From the NCBI GenBank assembly GCA_002428085.1, contig DJAA01000049.1:1210-12579 (forward strand): 11,370 bases of DNA. Reading direction: 5' to 3'. The notes beneath the pieces are model-generated. The model was not told where the DNA came from. It worked only from the letters and a program-made list of their open reading frames with translations, and searched no databases. A program made the translations under genes and the position numbers. Of the stretch, positions 4,260-11,370 are shown piece after piece. The DNA comes from Sulfurimonas sp. UBA6014. Lineage in GTDB: Bacteria; Campylobacterota; Campylobacteria; Campylobacterales; Sulfurimonadaceae. Position 1 is the stretch's first letter; every line of letters starts with the position of its first letter.

Positions 4260-6491
4260 CTACGCCTCTGGTTTATCTTCACGTAAAGTTTTGTTTTTAC
4301 ATTTGGTACACTCATACACTTCTTTGTTTCTAAAAGTTCGAGGTGCCAAAACTCCATCACACCCTTTTTCTTTACACGGCATCGTTGTGGGTTCAAACTT
4401 GCTGATAAATTTACAAGTCGGGTAGTTTGCGCATCCCCAAAAAGCGCCGCGGCGAGAGATTTTCCAGACGAGATTTCCCCCACATGAAGGGCATGGAACT
4501 TCAGAGGTTTTTGTCTCTTTGTTCTCTATACTTTTGGTGTTTTTACACTCAGGATAGCCGCTGCATGCGAGAAACTTACCGTTTCGTCCACTTTTGATAA
4601 TCATCTCTTTGCCACATTTTTCACATGTCTCATCAGAGGTTTCAACTTTAACCTCTACTTTATTCCCCTCTTCATCGACTTGTTCGGTGTACTTACACTT
4701 AGGAAACCCGCTACATGCCACAAAACTGCCAAATCTTCCTGAGCGAAGTAAAAGTTCTTCCCCGCATTTAGGGCAGTTTCGCCCAAGCGGCGTTGCCATT
4801 TTTAGGGAGATGATTTTTTCTGTCCCCTCTTGGACTTGCTGCATAAAAGGGAAGTAAAAGTCACTTAAAAGTTTTTGCCACTCCACTGCACCCTCAGAGA
4901 CTTCATCGAGTTTTTCTTCCATATTTGCAGTAAAAGAGCACTCAACGATGTTGGCAAAATGTTTCTCTAAAAGTTCAGTCACGGTAAATGCCATCTCGGT
5001 AGGGATGATTTGTTTTTTCTCTATCGTCACATAGGTGCGACCGCTTAAAGTTGCAACTGTCGGCGCATACGTAGAAGGGCGACCAATCCCCTCGGCTTCA
5101 AGTTTTTTGATGAGGGACGCTTCTGAATAACGCGCAGGGGGTTCTGTGAAATGTTGTTCTGGCTTAATACTTTGAAGGTCGATTTTCTCCCCTTCTTTGA
5201 GCGTAGGGAGGAGTTTGTCTTTGTCTTCAGTCCCTGTAAGCGCATAAAAACCATCAAAAATCAATTTTCGCCCTGTTGCTTTATAGGTGCTATTTTTTCC
5301 AACAAAAGTGATACTTTGCTGCTCAAAAGCGGCATCATTCATCTGACATGCCATAAATCTTTCATAGATAAGGCGGTAGAGTTTGCTCTCATCGGGCTTC
5401 AGAAATGTTTGTGCGATTTGGGGTGTAAACTCAAGCATCGTGGGGCGGATTGCCTCATGCGCCTCTTGCGCCCCTTTTGCTTTTTTGCCATAAAACTTTG
5501 GTTCAAGTGGGAGATATTTTTCCCCAAATTGCTTTAAAATTGCCTCTCGCACTGCATTTACGGCTTCATGAGCCATATTTAAAGAGTCGGTTCTCATGTA
5601 AGTTATGACGCCCGTAGTCCCTTGTGGCGTTTTGACACCCTCATAAAGACTTTGGGCTACCATCATGGTTTTTTGTGGCGTGAAGCCGAGTTTATTTGAA
5701 GCAGTTTGTTGGAGTGTCGAGGTCATAAATGGCGGCGGTGTGGCACTTTTTCTCTGTTTTGTCTCTATGGCGCTGATGATAAATGAGTCCTCTTGGACAC
5801 TTTTTACGATTTTTGTCGCTTCTGCTTTGTTGGCAATAGAGAGTTTAGCCATTTTTTGCTCTTCAAAGAGGCTCAGTGTGGCTTCGATATCTTTTTTGAA
5901 AATAGTGTCGATAGTCCAATACTCTTCAGGGATAAAAGCGCGTATCTCCCGTTCACGGTCGACAACGATTTTGAGGGATGAAGACTGAACACGACCGCCT
6001 GAGAGCCCTTTTTGGATTTTTGAAGCCAAAAGCGGTGAGAGTTTATAGCCCACGATTCGGTCAAGCAAACGGCGTGCTTGCTGTGCGTTTACCATATCCA
6101 TATCTATCTTGCGAGCATTTTCTAGGGCATGATTTATGGCAGTTTTGGTTATCTCATGAAAGACGATGCGCGGGAGTTCCTCGGGGTCTTTTTTGATGGC
6201 ATGTGCGATGTGCCAGCCAATAGCTTCCCCCTCACGATCCTCATCGGTCGCGATATAAATCGTCTCTGCTTTACTTGCGAGTGCCTTGATCTCTTTGACG
6301 ATGGCAGCGTTTTCTTTCGCAACAGAGTAGGCAGGGATGAGATGATTTGTCCCCTCTTCTATGGTGATACCTAAACGAGATTTGGGTAAATCTCTGATGT
6401 GACCCTTTGAGGCAATAACTTCATAATCTTTGCCTAAAAAATTTTTGATAGTCCTAGCCTTAGCGGGTGACTCGACGATAATTAAGTTCAA
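4260..6491 (-). CDS. topA: DNA topoisomerase I (type IA)
   Basis: TopA relaxes negative supercoils by cutting one DNA strand through a 5'-phosphotyrosine. The N-terminal Toprim domain shows VESPAKA (6-12) and the metal-binding DEDREGE (83-89). The catalytic tyrosine is Y298 in ITYMRTDS. AEGIGRPSTYAPTV (466-479) lies in the core. Four C-terminal Cys4 zinc modules follow: C573/C576/C593/C599, C623/C626/C643/C649, C667/C670/C687/C693 and C706/C711/C728/C731. The 743-residue length is typical. The start codon is TTG (6491-6489): VESPAKA then lies at the normal distance from the N-terminus, and AGGA is 7 bp upstream. A weak start codon may limit synthesis. It is the first gene of the minus-strand train, and its stop shares a base with the alternative GTG start of the phosphodiesterase. 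Confidence 0.98.
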   Translation of the reverse strand: MNLIIVESPAKARTIKNFLGKDYEVIASKGHIRDLPKSRLGITIEEGTNHLIPAYSVAKENAAIVKEIKALASKAETIYIATDEDREGEAIGWHIAHAIKKDPEELPRIVFHEITKTAINHALENARKIDMDMVNAQQARRLLDRIVGYKLSPLLASKIQKGLSGGRVQSSSLKIVVDREREIRAFIPEEYWTIDTIFKKDIEATLSLFEEQKMAKLSIANKAEATKIVKSVQEDSFIISAIETKQRKSATPPPFMTSTLQQTASNKLGFTPQKTMMVAQSLYEGVKTPQGTTGVITYMRTDSLNMAHEAVNAVREAILKQFGEKYLPLEPKFYGKKAKGAQEAHEAIRPTMLEFTPQIAQTFLKPDESKLYRLIYERFMACQMNDAAFEQQSITFVGKNSTYKATGRKLIFDGFYALTGTEDKDKLLPTLKEGEKIDLQSIKPEQHFTEPPARYSEASLIKKLEAEGIGRPSTYAPTVATLSGRTYVTIEKKQIIPTEMAFTVTELLEKHFANIVECSFTANMEEKLDEVSEGAVEWQKLLSDFYFPFMQQVQEGTEKIISLKMATPLGRNCPKCGEELLLRSGRFGSFVACSGFPKCKYTEQVDEEGNKVEVKVETSDETCEKCGKEMIIKSGRNGKFLACSGYPECKNTKSIENKETKTSEVPCPSCGGNLVWKISRRGAFWGCANYPTCKFISKFEPTTMPCKEKGCDGVLAPRTFRNKEVYECTKCKNKTLREDKPEA

Positions 6492-6649
6492 ATAGTTTTC
6501 CTATATATAGTAGAGTGGGTGTTTTTTTGATTTTGGAATTGTACCCGAAAAAAAGTAATAACCTTTCCCTGTAGCAAAGCCCTTGAATATTCCATGTATC
6601 GCAAAGGGAACTTTTCCATGAGAGAATAAATAGCTTTTTGATATCGTGC

Positions 6650-6671
6650 AAATATAAAATATTTTATATTT
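6650..6671. promoter_or_regulatory. Perfect 22-bp AT-only palindrome, candidate operator
   Basis: The half-site AAATATAAAAT (6650-6660) is followed directly by its exact reverse complement (6661-6671). The dyad has no loop, so it is more likely a binding site for a dimeric regulator or an AT-rich promoter element than an RNA terminator. It lies about 42 bp upstream of the likely -10 of the signalling operon. A chance AT-rich palindrome is possible in this low-GC intergenic DNA. Confidence 0.4.
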
Positions 6672-6710
6672 TGTGCTAAATATAACTGATTTTAGTTAGA
6701 ATTGTCCTCT

Positions 6711-6718
6711 TGTATAGT
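6711..6718 (+). promoter_or_regulatory. Candidate -10 element of the signalling operon
   Basis: TGTATAGT gives a TATAGT hexamer at 6713-6718. This would start a transcript near 6725, with a leader of about 21 bp that contains GAAGGG (6732-6737) before the ATG at 6746. No good -35 is seen, which is usual in this phylum. Confidence 0.4.
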
Positions 6719-6745
6719 ATGTAGTCGTGTAGAAGGGATGTTTTT

Positions 6746-8248
6746 ATGTCAGATTTAAAACAATTAGTAGCAGATGCGCAAGGTTTAACTCTTTTGTATG
6801 TGGAAGATAATACAGCCTTAAGAGAAAACGCTTCAAAATTACTGTTAAAGTTTTTTAGCAATGTTTACACCGCAGGTGATGGCGAAGAGGGGCTCAAACT
6901 CTTTAAAAAACACCATCCAAAAATAGTTATTACTGATATCAAAATGCCAAAAATGGATGGCTTAGAGCTCGCAGACAAAATCAAAAAAATTGCACCTGAA
7001 ACAAAAATCATCATCATGTCAGCATTTGATGATAGGGAAAATCTCCATGCGAGCTTAAAGCTCAATATAACGGATTTTCTCTCAAAACCTGTTAATGTTG
7101 CGCAGCTCAGTGAAGTTTTACAAGCAACGGTGCAAAAAATCCGCCAAGAGAATCATCAGCTTATTTTTTACTCCCATTTACAAAGTATTTTCAACTATCA
7201 AAGCTCGATGGTTATGATGCTTCAAGGAGAAATTCCTATCATCGCAAACAAGATGATGCTTGATTTTTTTGGTTTTGATAGTCTGGAAAGTAGTTTTAAA
7301 GAGCCCAATGATTTGGGAAAAATGTTTTTAGAACATGATGGGTTTTTATATAACAAACCAGACCATTATTGGTTTGATGAGGTACGCACCCATGAAAATA
7401 AACTCTACCACGTTAAAGTAAAAAATAAAGAGGAAAAAATACGCCATCTGATACTCAAGTATCAAAAACTTCCTAAGAAAAAGGAGTATGGAATTTTATC
7501 CCTTGATGATGTGACGGAGCTCAATCTTCTCAAACTCTTTGATGCCAAACAAGCCCAAAGTGATGAAAATCTTCAAGATACTACCGCGATGTTTAACCTC
7601 CTTGAAGTGATTCAAAGAAATAGTGCGAAGGTTGTGTTGCATAATTACTATAAGGGCTTAAGTATTACCAATGATGCAGTGATTGTGCAGATAAAACCAG
7701 AAAGTATTATCGTTAAAACAAGTTTTCTTCAAGAAAAAGCGATTCAGTTTGAGAAAAAATGTCTGATCGTCTCAGAGGCACTTCCAAACCCTATAGCCTG
7801 TGATGAAGTGGTTAAAATGAGCTTTGATAACCAAAGTATCGAGTTTAAAAAAATCCATTTTGTCTCAACTTCATCAATCCAAAGAAGCACGATTCGCCTT
7901 GTTCCTGAGAAACACACCGCCACACTTTTTATAGGAGAAAATAAGTTTCAAGGTGAAGTGAGTATTGAAGATATCTCTTTAGATGCGGTTCGACTTAACC
8001 TCAATGCCCTTCCTGCAGGCTTAGTCAAAGGGGATGAGGTTCTCATTGATATGGTTCTCACTATGGACAATAAGCCGTTCATTATCAACACAAAAGCGGT
8101 GATGCTTCGAAAAAGCGAGAGCAGATACAGTTTCAGCGTTGTCTTTATGTTTAAATTTAAAGATGGTGCTCGCAATGAACTTGTGAAATACATCACAAAA
8201 AGACAAATGGTAATCATTCGAGAATTTAAAGGACTCCAAAATGGATAA
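6746..8248 (+). CDS. Response regulator: receiver, PAS-like and PilZ domains
   Basis: This 500-residue cytoplasmic regulator has an N-terminal CheY-like receiver (about 14-130). The acidic pair is E20/D21, the phosphoacceptor D64 (ITDIKMPKMDG), the switch residue S92 and the lysine K114 (SKP). After a helical linker, residues about 148-265 resemble a divergent PAS domain. Residues about 296-375 look like a YcgR-N-type beta domain. Residues about 378-495 look like a PilZ domain, with the c-di-GMP motif R380-S-T-I-R384 and D409-I-S-L-D-A414, where the last position is normally Gly. There is no DNA-binding domain, so the output is probably protein-protein or c-di-GMP-dependent, for example on motility or attachment. 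It is the first gene of the cluster and overlaps the next by 8 bp. The receiver call is certain; the PAS and PilZ assignments are from motif reading. Confidence 0.9.
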   Translation: MSDLKQLVADAQGLTLLYVEDNTALRENASKLLLKFFSNVYTAGDGEEGLKLFKKHHPKIVITDIKMPKMDGLELADKIKKIAPETKIIIMSAFDDRENLHASLKLNITDFLSKPVNVAQLSEVLQATVQKIRQENHQLIFYSHLQSIFNYQSSMVMMLQGEIPIIANKMMLDFFGFDSLESSFKEPNDLGKMFLEHDGFLYNKPDHYWFDEVRTHENKLYHVKVKNKEEKIRHLILKYQKLPKKKEYGILSLDDVTELNLLKLFDAKQAQSDENLQDTTAMFNLLEVIQRNSAKVVLHNYYKGLSITNDAVIVQIKPESIIVKTSFLQEKAIQFEKKCLIVSEALPNPIACDEVVKMSFDNQSIEFKKIHFVSTSSIQRSTIRLVPEKHTATLFIGENKFQGEVSIEDISLDAVRLNLNALPAGLVKGDEVLIDMVLTMDNKPFIINTKAVMLRKSESRYSFSVVFMFKFKDGARNELVKYITKRQMVIIREFKGLQNG

Positions 8249-8999
8249 GAAAGAAAAAATTTTATTTGACGATGGGACGCACAAATGTGTTATGTTTAGT
8301 ATGGACGATGAGTCGCATGAAGATGCTTTTTTATCCGTAAATCAGTACTTAATCGTTGAGAATGGAGTCGGTATCTTACTAGACCCTGGAAGTGAGGCTA
8401 TTTTTGATGAACTGTACGACGCGGTATCGAGACATGTAAAAATTGAGAACATCAAATATATCTTTCTTTCACACCAAGACCCTGATGTCTCTGGCTCCAT
8501 CGCGCAGTGGGCGATTAGTACGAAAGCCAAGTTTATCATGAGTGCTCTTTGGGTGCGGTTTATGAGCCATTATGGTTTTATGGAGATGGGCAGAGTGATG
8601 GCACTCTCTGACCATGGAGCAAAACTGAGTTTCGGCGATGGGTATTTGAAATTTATCCCTGCCCACTTTTTACACTCACCGGGAAATTTTTCACTCTATG
8701 ACGCAAAATCAAAAATAGTTTTTTCAGGCGATATAGGTGCCGCAGTGGTTCTTGCACCAACGGACTACAAACATGTCAAAGATTTTGAGGCACATCGCGC
8801 TGCTTTGGAGAGTTTTCACAAGCGTTACATGGGTTCAAACAAACTTTGCCGTGCATGGGTCGGCAAAATAGAAAAACTCGATGTCCATGCAATAGCTCCA
8901 CAGCACGGACTTGTTTTTGAAGAAGAAAAAGTAAAGCAGTTTTTGAGTTGGTTTAAAGAGCTTCAATGCGGCAGTGACTTTTTAGAAGCGTTGTATTAA
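8241..8999 (+). CDS. ODP-like MBL-fold protein, probable di-iron oxygen/redox sensor
   Basis: This 252-residue metallo-beta-lactamase-fold protein is related to the di-iron domain of flavodiiron proteins (FprA/ROO) but has no flavodoxin domain. Features are NQYLIVENGVGILLDPGS (34-51), the metal motif SHQDPDVSGSI (77-87; H78, D80, D82), FLHSPGN (143-149; H145), SGDIGAA (162-168; D164) and IAPQHG (218-223; H222). In classical flavodiiron enzymes the first motif is HxExDH. Here E is D and the final His is V83, as expected for a sensor-like branch rather than an oxygen reductase. Stand-alone ODP (oxygen-binding di-iron protein) homologues serve as iron/oxygen sensors in bacterial chemotaxis. AAGGA at 8229-8233 precedes the ATG, which overlaps the regulator's stop. 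A kinase gene follows after 12 bp. This placement suggests it feeds the two-component pair. Confidence 0.85.
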   Translation: MDKKEKILFDDGTHKCVMFSMDDESHEDAFLSVNQYLIVENGVGILLDPGSEAIFDELYDAVSRHVKIENIKYIFLSHQDPDVSGSIAQWAISTKAKFIMSALWVRFMSHYGFMEMGRVMALSDHGAKLSFGDGYLKFIPAHFLHSPGNFSLYDAKSKIVFSGDIGAAVVLAPTDYKHVKDFEAHRAALESFHKRYMGSNKLCRAWVGKIEKLDVHAIAPQHGLVFEEEKVKQFLSWFKELQCGSDFLEALY

Positions 9000-9011
9000 A
9001 CGAGGCAAATC

Positions 9012-11370
9012 ATGAAAAGACTTGATACAAACGCACTTCGTAAAAGTGTCATACTTTACATAGCGTTAACCATGATTATTTTTATGGTTTTTGCTATTTC
9101 TACAGCGGCATTGATGCAACAAAAGCGTCAAAAACAAAATGAAAATGAGTACAAAGAAAAAGTCGACGCAACAATTAATTATATAATCGATGACTATTTA
9201 AGAGACTACCGTTATCGCCTTCGCGGCATTGTTGAAACAACCAATCTCCAAAGCATGGTCCAACAAAAAGACAGAGAAGCTTTATACCGCTTTTTAAAAC
9301 CAAAGTGGCTTATCATGAATGAAGAGGAAGAATTTCTTGAAATGATGCAGGTTCATTTGGCAGATGGCACCTCTTTGCTTCGTATGCATGAACCTGATTT
9401 ATTTGGGGATGAGCTCTCAAGCGTGCGACCGATGGTTAAAGAGATTCACGCTCTACATAAGCCTTTGCAAGGGTATGAAACAGGAAAACATAAAAATGTG
9501 TATAGAATCATGCAACCTTTGTTTGATGCAAACCAAACATATATAGGAGCGATCGAAATAGGGCTCAATCCAAGTTTTATACTGCGGGCTGTACGTAAAA
9601 TAAATGGATTTTGCGGAATGATGTTTATAGAAGAAGGGAGCTTGAAGCTCAATCCCACACCGAGTGAATTCTCCATAGATGGATACAAGCTTCAGTCACA
9701 ACTCAGCCCTGAACTGCAAAAGATTGCGCAAGTGCTCAAAGTGCAAAAGCATCTCCTCAGCGATATGGAGATACATGTAGGAGAAAGTGAGTATTTTACC
9801 CATTTGGTTGTCTTGAGAGATTTTAAAGATATCCCAAAAGTGAAAATTATCTTTTTTCAAAAAATAAGCAAAGAGGGAGTCTCGCAAGGGCTTTTATTAT
9901 TTGGCACACTCCTTGTCATGGTACTTGGATTTTTGTTGCTTATTGTGCTCATTTATCGTCGTATTGGCTTATATCAAGAGAAGGTGCGAGGTGTGTATGA
10001 AGAGCAACTTGCAAAAATTAATGAGAGCCAAGAGAAATTTCTTGACCTCTATAACAACGCTCCTGATATGTATGTCTCCGTTTCCGCCAAAGATGCAACT
10101 ATTTTAATGTGCAATCAAACACTTTTGGACAATACAGGCTACACACGGGAAGAAGTCATAGGGCAACCGATTTTTACAATGTATCATGAAGACTCCTTGG
10201 AAGAGGTGAAGTTAGCGTTTAAAACATTTTTAGAAACAGGGAGCGTGTATGAAAAAGAGCTCATGATTAAACGAAAAGATGGCTCAAAAATAGATATCTC
10301 TCTGAATGCCAATGCAGTGAAAGACAAAGAGGGAAATATCCTCCATTCTAGTGCTTCATGGAGAGATATTACAACGCAAAAAAAACTCCAAGAGTTCAGT
10401 CGACGGTTTGAATATGCGGCAAATGGGACAGGTGATGGGCTTTGGGATTGGAACCTTGTTACAAATGAGATTTATTTTGCGCCAAGTTGGAAAAGACAAC
10501 TCGGCTATAAAGATGAGGAGTTGCAAAACTCTTTTGAGTCATGGCAGGATAATGTCCATCCTGAGGATATCGAACAGGCCATTCATAATTTTAGTGTCAA
10601 TATAAAAGGGGAGACCAAATTTTATGAAAGTGTCCATCGACTCAAACATAAAGACGGGCATTGGGTATGGATACTTGACCGTGGACAGACTATTTTTGAT
10701 GATGATGGCAAAGCGGTGCGAATGGTTGGTTTTCATACAGACATCTCCAAACAAAAAGAGTTCGAAGAGTTGTTGCGAAATGCAAAACAGGAGTTTGATT
10801 TATTTATGGAGTATATCCCAGCAAATATACTTATAAAAAATGAAGCAGGAAAAATCGTTTATGCAAACAAGAGTGCAAATGTTTTTTTTAACAAAGAAAG
10901 CATCATAGGTTTAAGTGCCAGCGAGCTTTTGCCTGAGGATGCCGCGTTGTCTGTAGCTGAGTTTGATGCAAAGGTATTAGAAAAGGGCAAGCATGAAGAT
11001 ATTAAAGAATTTTATAATGCCAAGGGAGAGTTAGGAGTAGTCCGCACACTTGGATTTAAGATACAAGTGCAAGAGAGCTCTGCCCAAGTTGGCTTGGTTA
11101 TGCTTGACATTACCCAAGGTTACCTCGATAAAAAAGAGCTCAAAAATAAAGAAAATGTCATGATAGCCCAATCCCGCCATGCGGCTATAGGAGAGATGAT
11201 AAGTATGATAGCGCATCAGTGGAGACAGCCGCTCTCTCAGATAAATTCTGCCGTACTTATTATCGATGATAAAATGTATGAAAAAAACTTTAAAGATGAT
11301 GTAATTGAAGAGAAACTCTTAGAGATAGAGTCTTTGACCAAATACATGTCAAAAACAATAGATGATTTTA
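9012..11370 (+). CDS. Membrane sensor histidine kinase: Cache-like, three PAS, HisKA (3' end cut off by window)
   Basis: The open frame runs from the ATG at 9012 (GAGG at 9002-9005 region) to the window edge with no stop, covering 786 residues. TM1 spans about 12-35 and TM2 about 293-315. Between them is a periplasmic sensor domain. Its segment VHLADGTSLLRMHEPDLFGD (114-133), followed by R139, resembles the conserved core of dCache_3-type domains. The cytoplasmic part has three PAS domains at about 339-460 (with an RDITTQKK end), 465-585 (PAS_3-like, with HKDGHWVWI) and 593-710. HisKA follows, with GEMISMIAHQWRQPLSQI and the phosphorylated histidine at H735. The ATPase domain is expected beyond the edge. 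It lies 12 bp after the ODP-like gene in the same operon as the receiver-PilZ regulator, its probable partner. The external ligand cannot be inferred. Confidence 0.93.
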   Translation, partial: MKRLDTNALRKSVILYIALTMIIFMVFAISTAALMQQKRQKQNENEYKEKVDATINYIIDDYLRDYRYRLRGIVETTNLQSMVQQKDREALYRFLKPKWLIMNEEEEFLEMMQVHLADGTSLLRMHEPDLFGDELSSVRPMVKEIHALHKPLQGYETGKHKNVYRIMQPLFDANQTYIGAIEIGLNPSFILRAVRKINGFCGMMFIEEGSLKLNPTPSEFSIDGYKLQSQLSPELQKIAQVLKVQKHLLSDMEIHVGESEYFTHLVVLRDFKDIPKVKIIFFQKISKEGVSQGLLLFGTLLVMVLGFLLLIVLIYRRIGLYQEKVRGVYEEQLAKINESQEKFLDLYNNAPDMYVSVSAKDATILMCNQTLLDNTGYTREEVIGQPIFTMYHEDSLEEVKLAFKTFLETGSVYEKELMIKRKDGSKIDISLNANAVKDKEGNILHSSASWRDITTQKKLQEFSRRFEYAANGTGDGLWDWNLVTNEIYFAPSWKRQLGYKDEELQNSFESWQDNVHPEDIEQAIHNFSVNIKGETKFYESVHRLKHKDGHWVWILDRGQTIFDDDGKAVRMVGFHTDISKQKEFEELLRNAKQEFDLFMEYIPANILIKNEAGKIVYANKSANVFFNKESIIGLSASELLPEDAALSVAEFDAKVLEKGKHEDIKEFYNAKGELGVVRTLGFKIQVQESSAQVGLVMLDITQGYLDKKELKNKENVMIAQSRHAAIGEMISMIAHQWRQPLSQINSAVLIIDDKMYEKNFKDDVIEEKLLEIESLTKYMSKTIDDF

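Larger units (their letters stand above)
6492..6745. other. Divergent intergenic region between topA and the response-regulator gene
   Basis: This 254-bp stretch has no convincing gene. It must carry the promoters of two divergent operons. Visible in it are the topA ribosome-binding site (AGGA on the minus strand at 6502-6499), an AT-only palindrome at 6650-6671 and a TATAGT hexamer at 6713-6718. The Shine-Dalgarno GAAGGG (6732-6737) serves the + gene. A minus-strand frame reaching up to 6651 that would extend past the topA start in another register has no family features, and I treat it as chance. Confidence 0.7.

Noticed and set aside
5151..5537. Frames of 60-130 residues antisense to topA
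   Set aside because: They lie wholly inside the secure topA gene on the other strand and have shadow-type composition.
6460..6651. 63-residue minus-strand frame upstream of topA
   Set aside because: It is out of frame with topA, overlaps its start, and has no recognisable features or conserved-looking composition.
9364..10836. Several 60-84 residue frames on both strands at 9364-10836
   Set aside because: The whole region lies in one uninterrupted + frame from 9012 that encodes the sensor kinase; these are other-frame shadows.
1..11370. tRNA or rRNA genes
   Set aside because: No stretch showed a tRNA-like cloverleaf with a TTCGA/CCA pattern or conserved rRNA segments on reading both strands; this was by eye only.

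Overview
The window looks like chromosomal DNA of a Campylobacterota (Epsilonproteobacteria) member, probably one of the environmental sulfur- or hydrogen-oxidising genera (Sulfurimonas / Sulfurovum / Sulfuricurvum-like). The reasons are moderate-to-low GC, very tight gene packing with overlapping start and stop codons, a short biotin synthase of the Helicobacter/Campylobacter type, an FqrB-like reductase, and a sensor kinase with the H-box HQWRQPL that is common in this phylum. Genus and species cannot be fixed from the sequence alone.

Left part (1-2045): the possible tail of an upstream gene, then msrA (methionine sulfoxide reductase A) on +, a convergent uncharacterised coiled-coil protein on -, and a + strand flavoprotein resembling the flavodoxin:quinone reductase FqrB.

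Repeat island (2046-2325): this stretch is non-coding and repetitive. It holds a REP-like inverted pair with a short tandem array of the half-site gtcattgcgaacaaa. Next to it is a 111-bp MITE-like element with perfect 17-bp terminal inverted repeats and a 4-bp ATAA target duplication. An apparent 63-residue reading frame here is only translated repeat.

Minus-strand gene train (6491 down to 2326): topA, a YfcE-type phosphodiesterase, bioB, a 54-residue membrane miniprotein and a short AMMECR1-domain protein. The first junctions are stop/start overlaps or near-overlaps, so this is probably one operon read away from the 254-bp divergent intergenic region at 6492-6745.

Plus-strand signalling cluster (6746 to window end): a receiver-PAS-PilZ response regulator, an ODP-like metallo-beta-lactamase-fold protein with a probable di-iron site, and a large membrane-bound sensor kinase (Cache-like periplasmic domain, three PAS domains, HisKA) that runs off the right edge. 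The genes overlap or lie within 12 bp of one another. The cluster suggests a pathway in which a cytoplasmic oxygen/redox/iron sensor and a periplasmic ligand sensor feed one response regulator with a c-di-GMP-type output. This is the most interesting part of the window.
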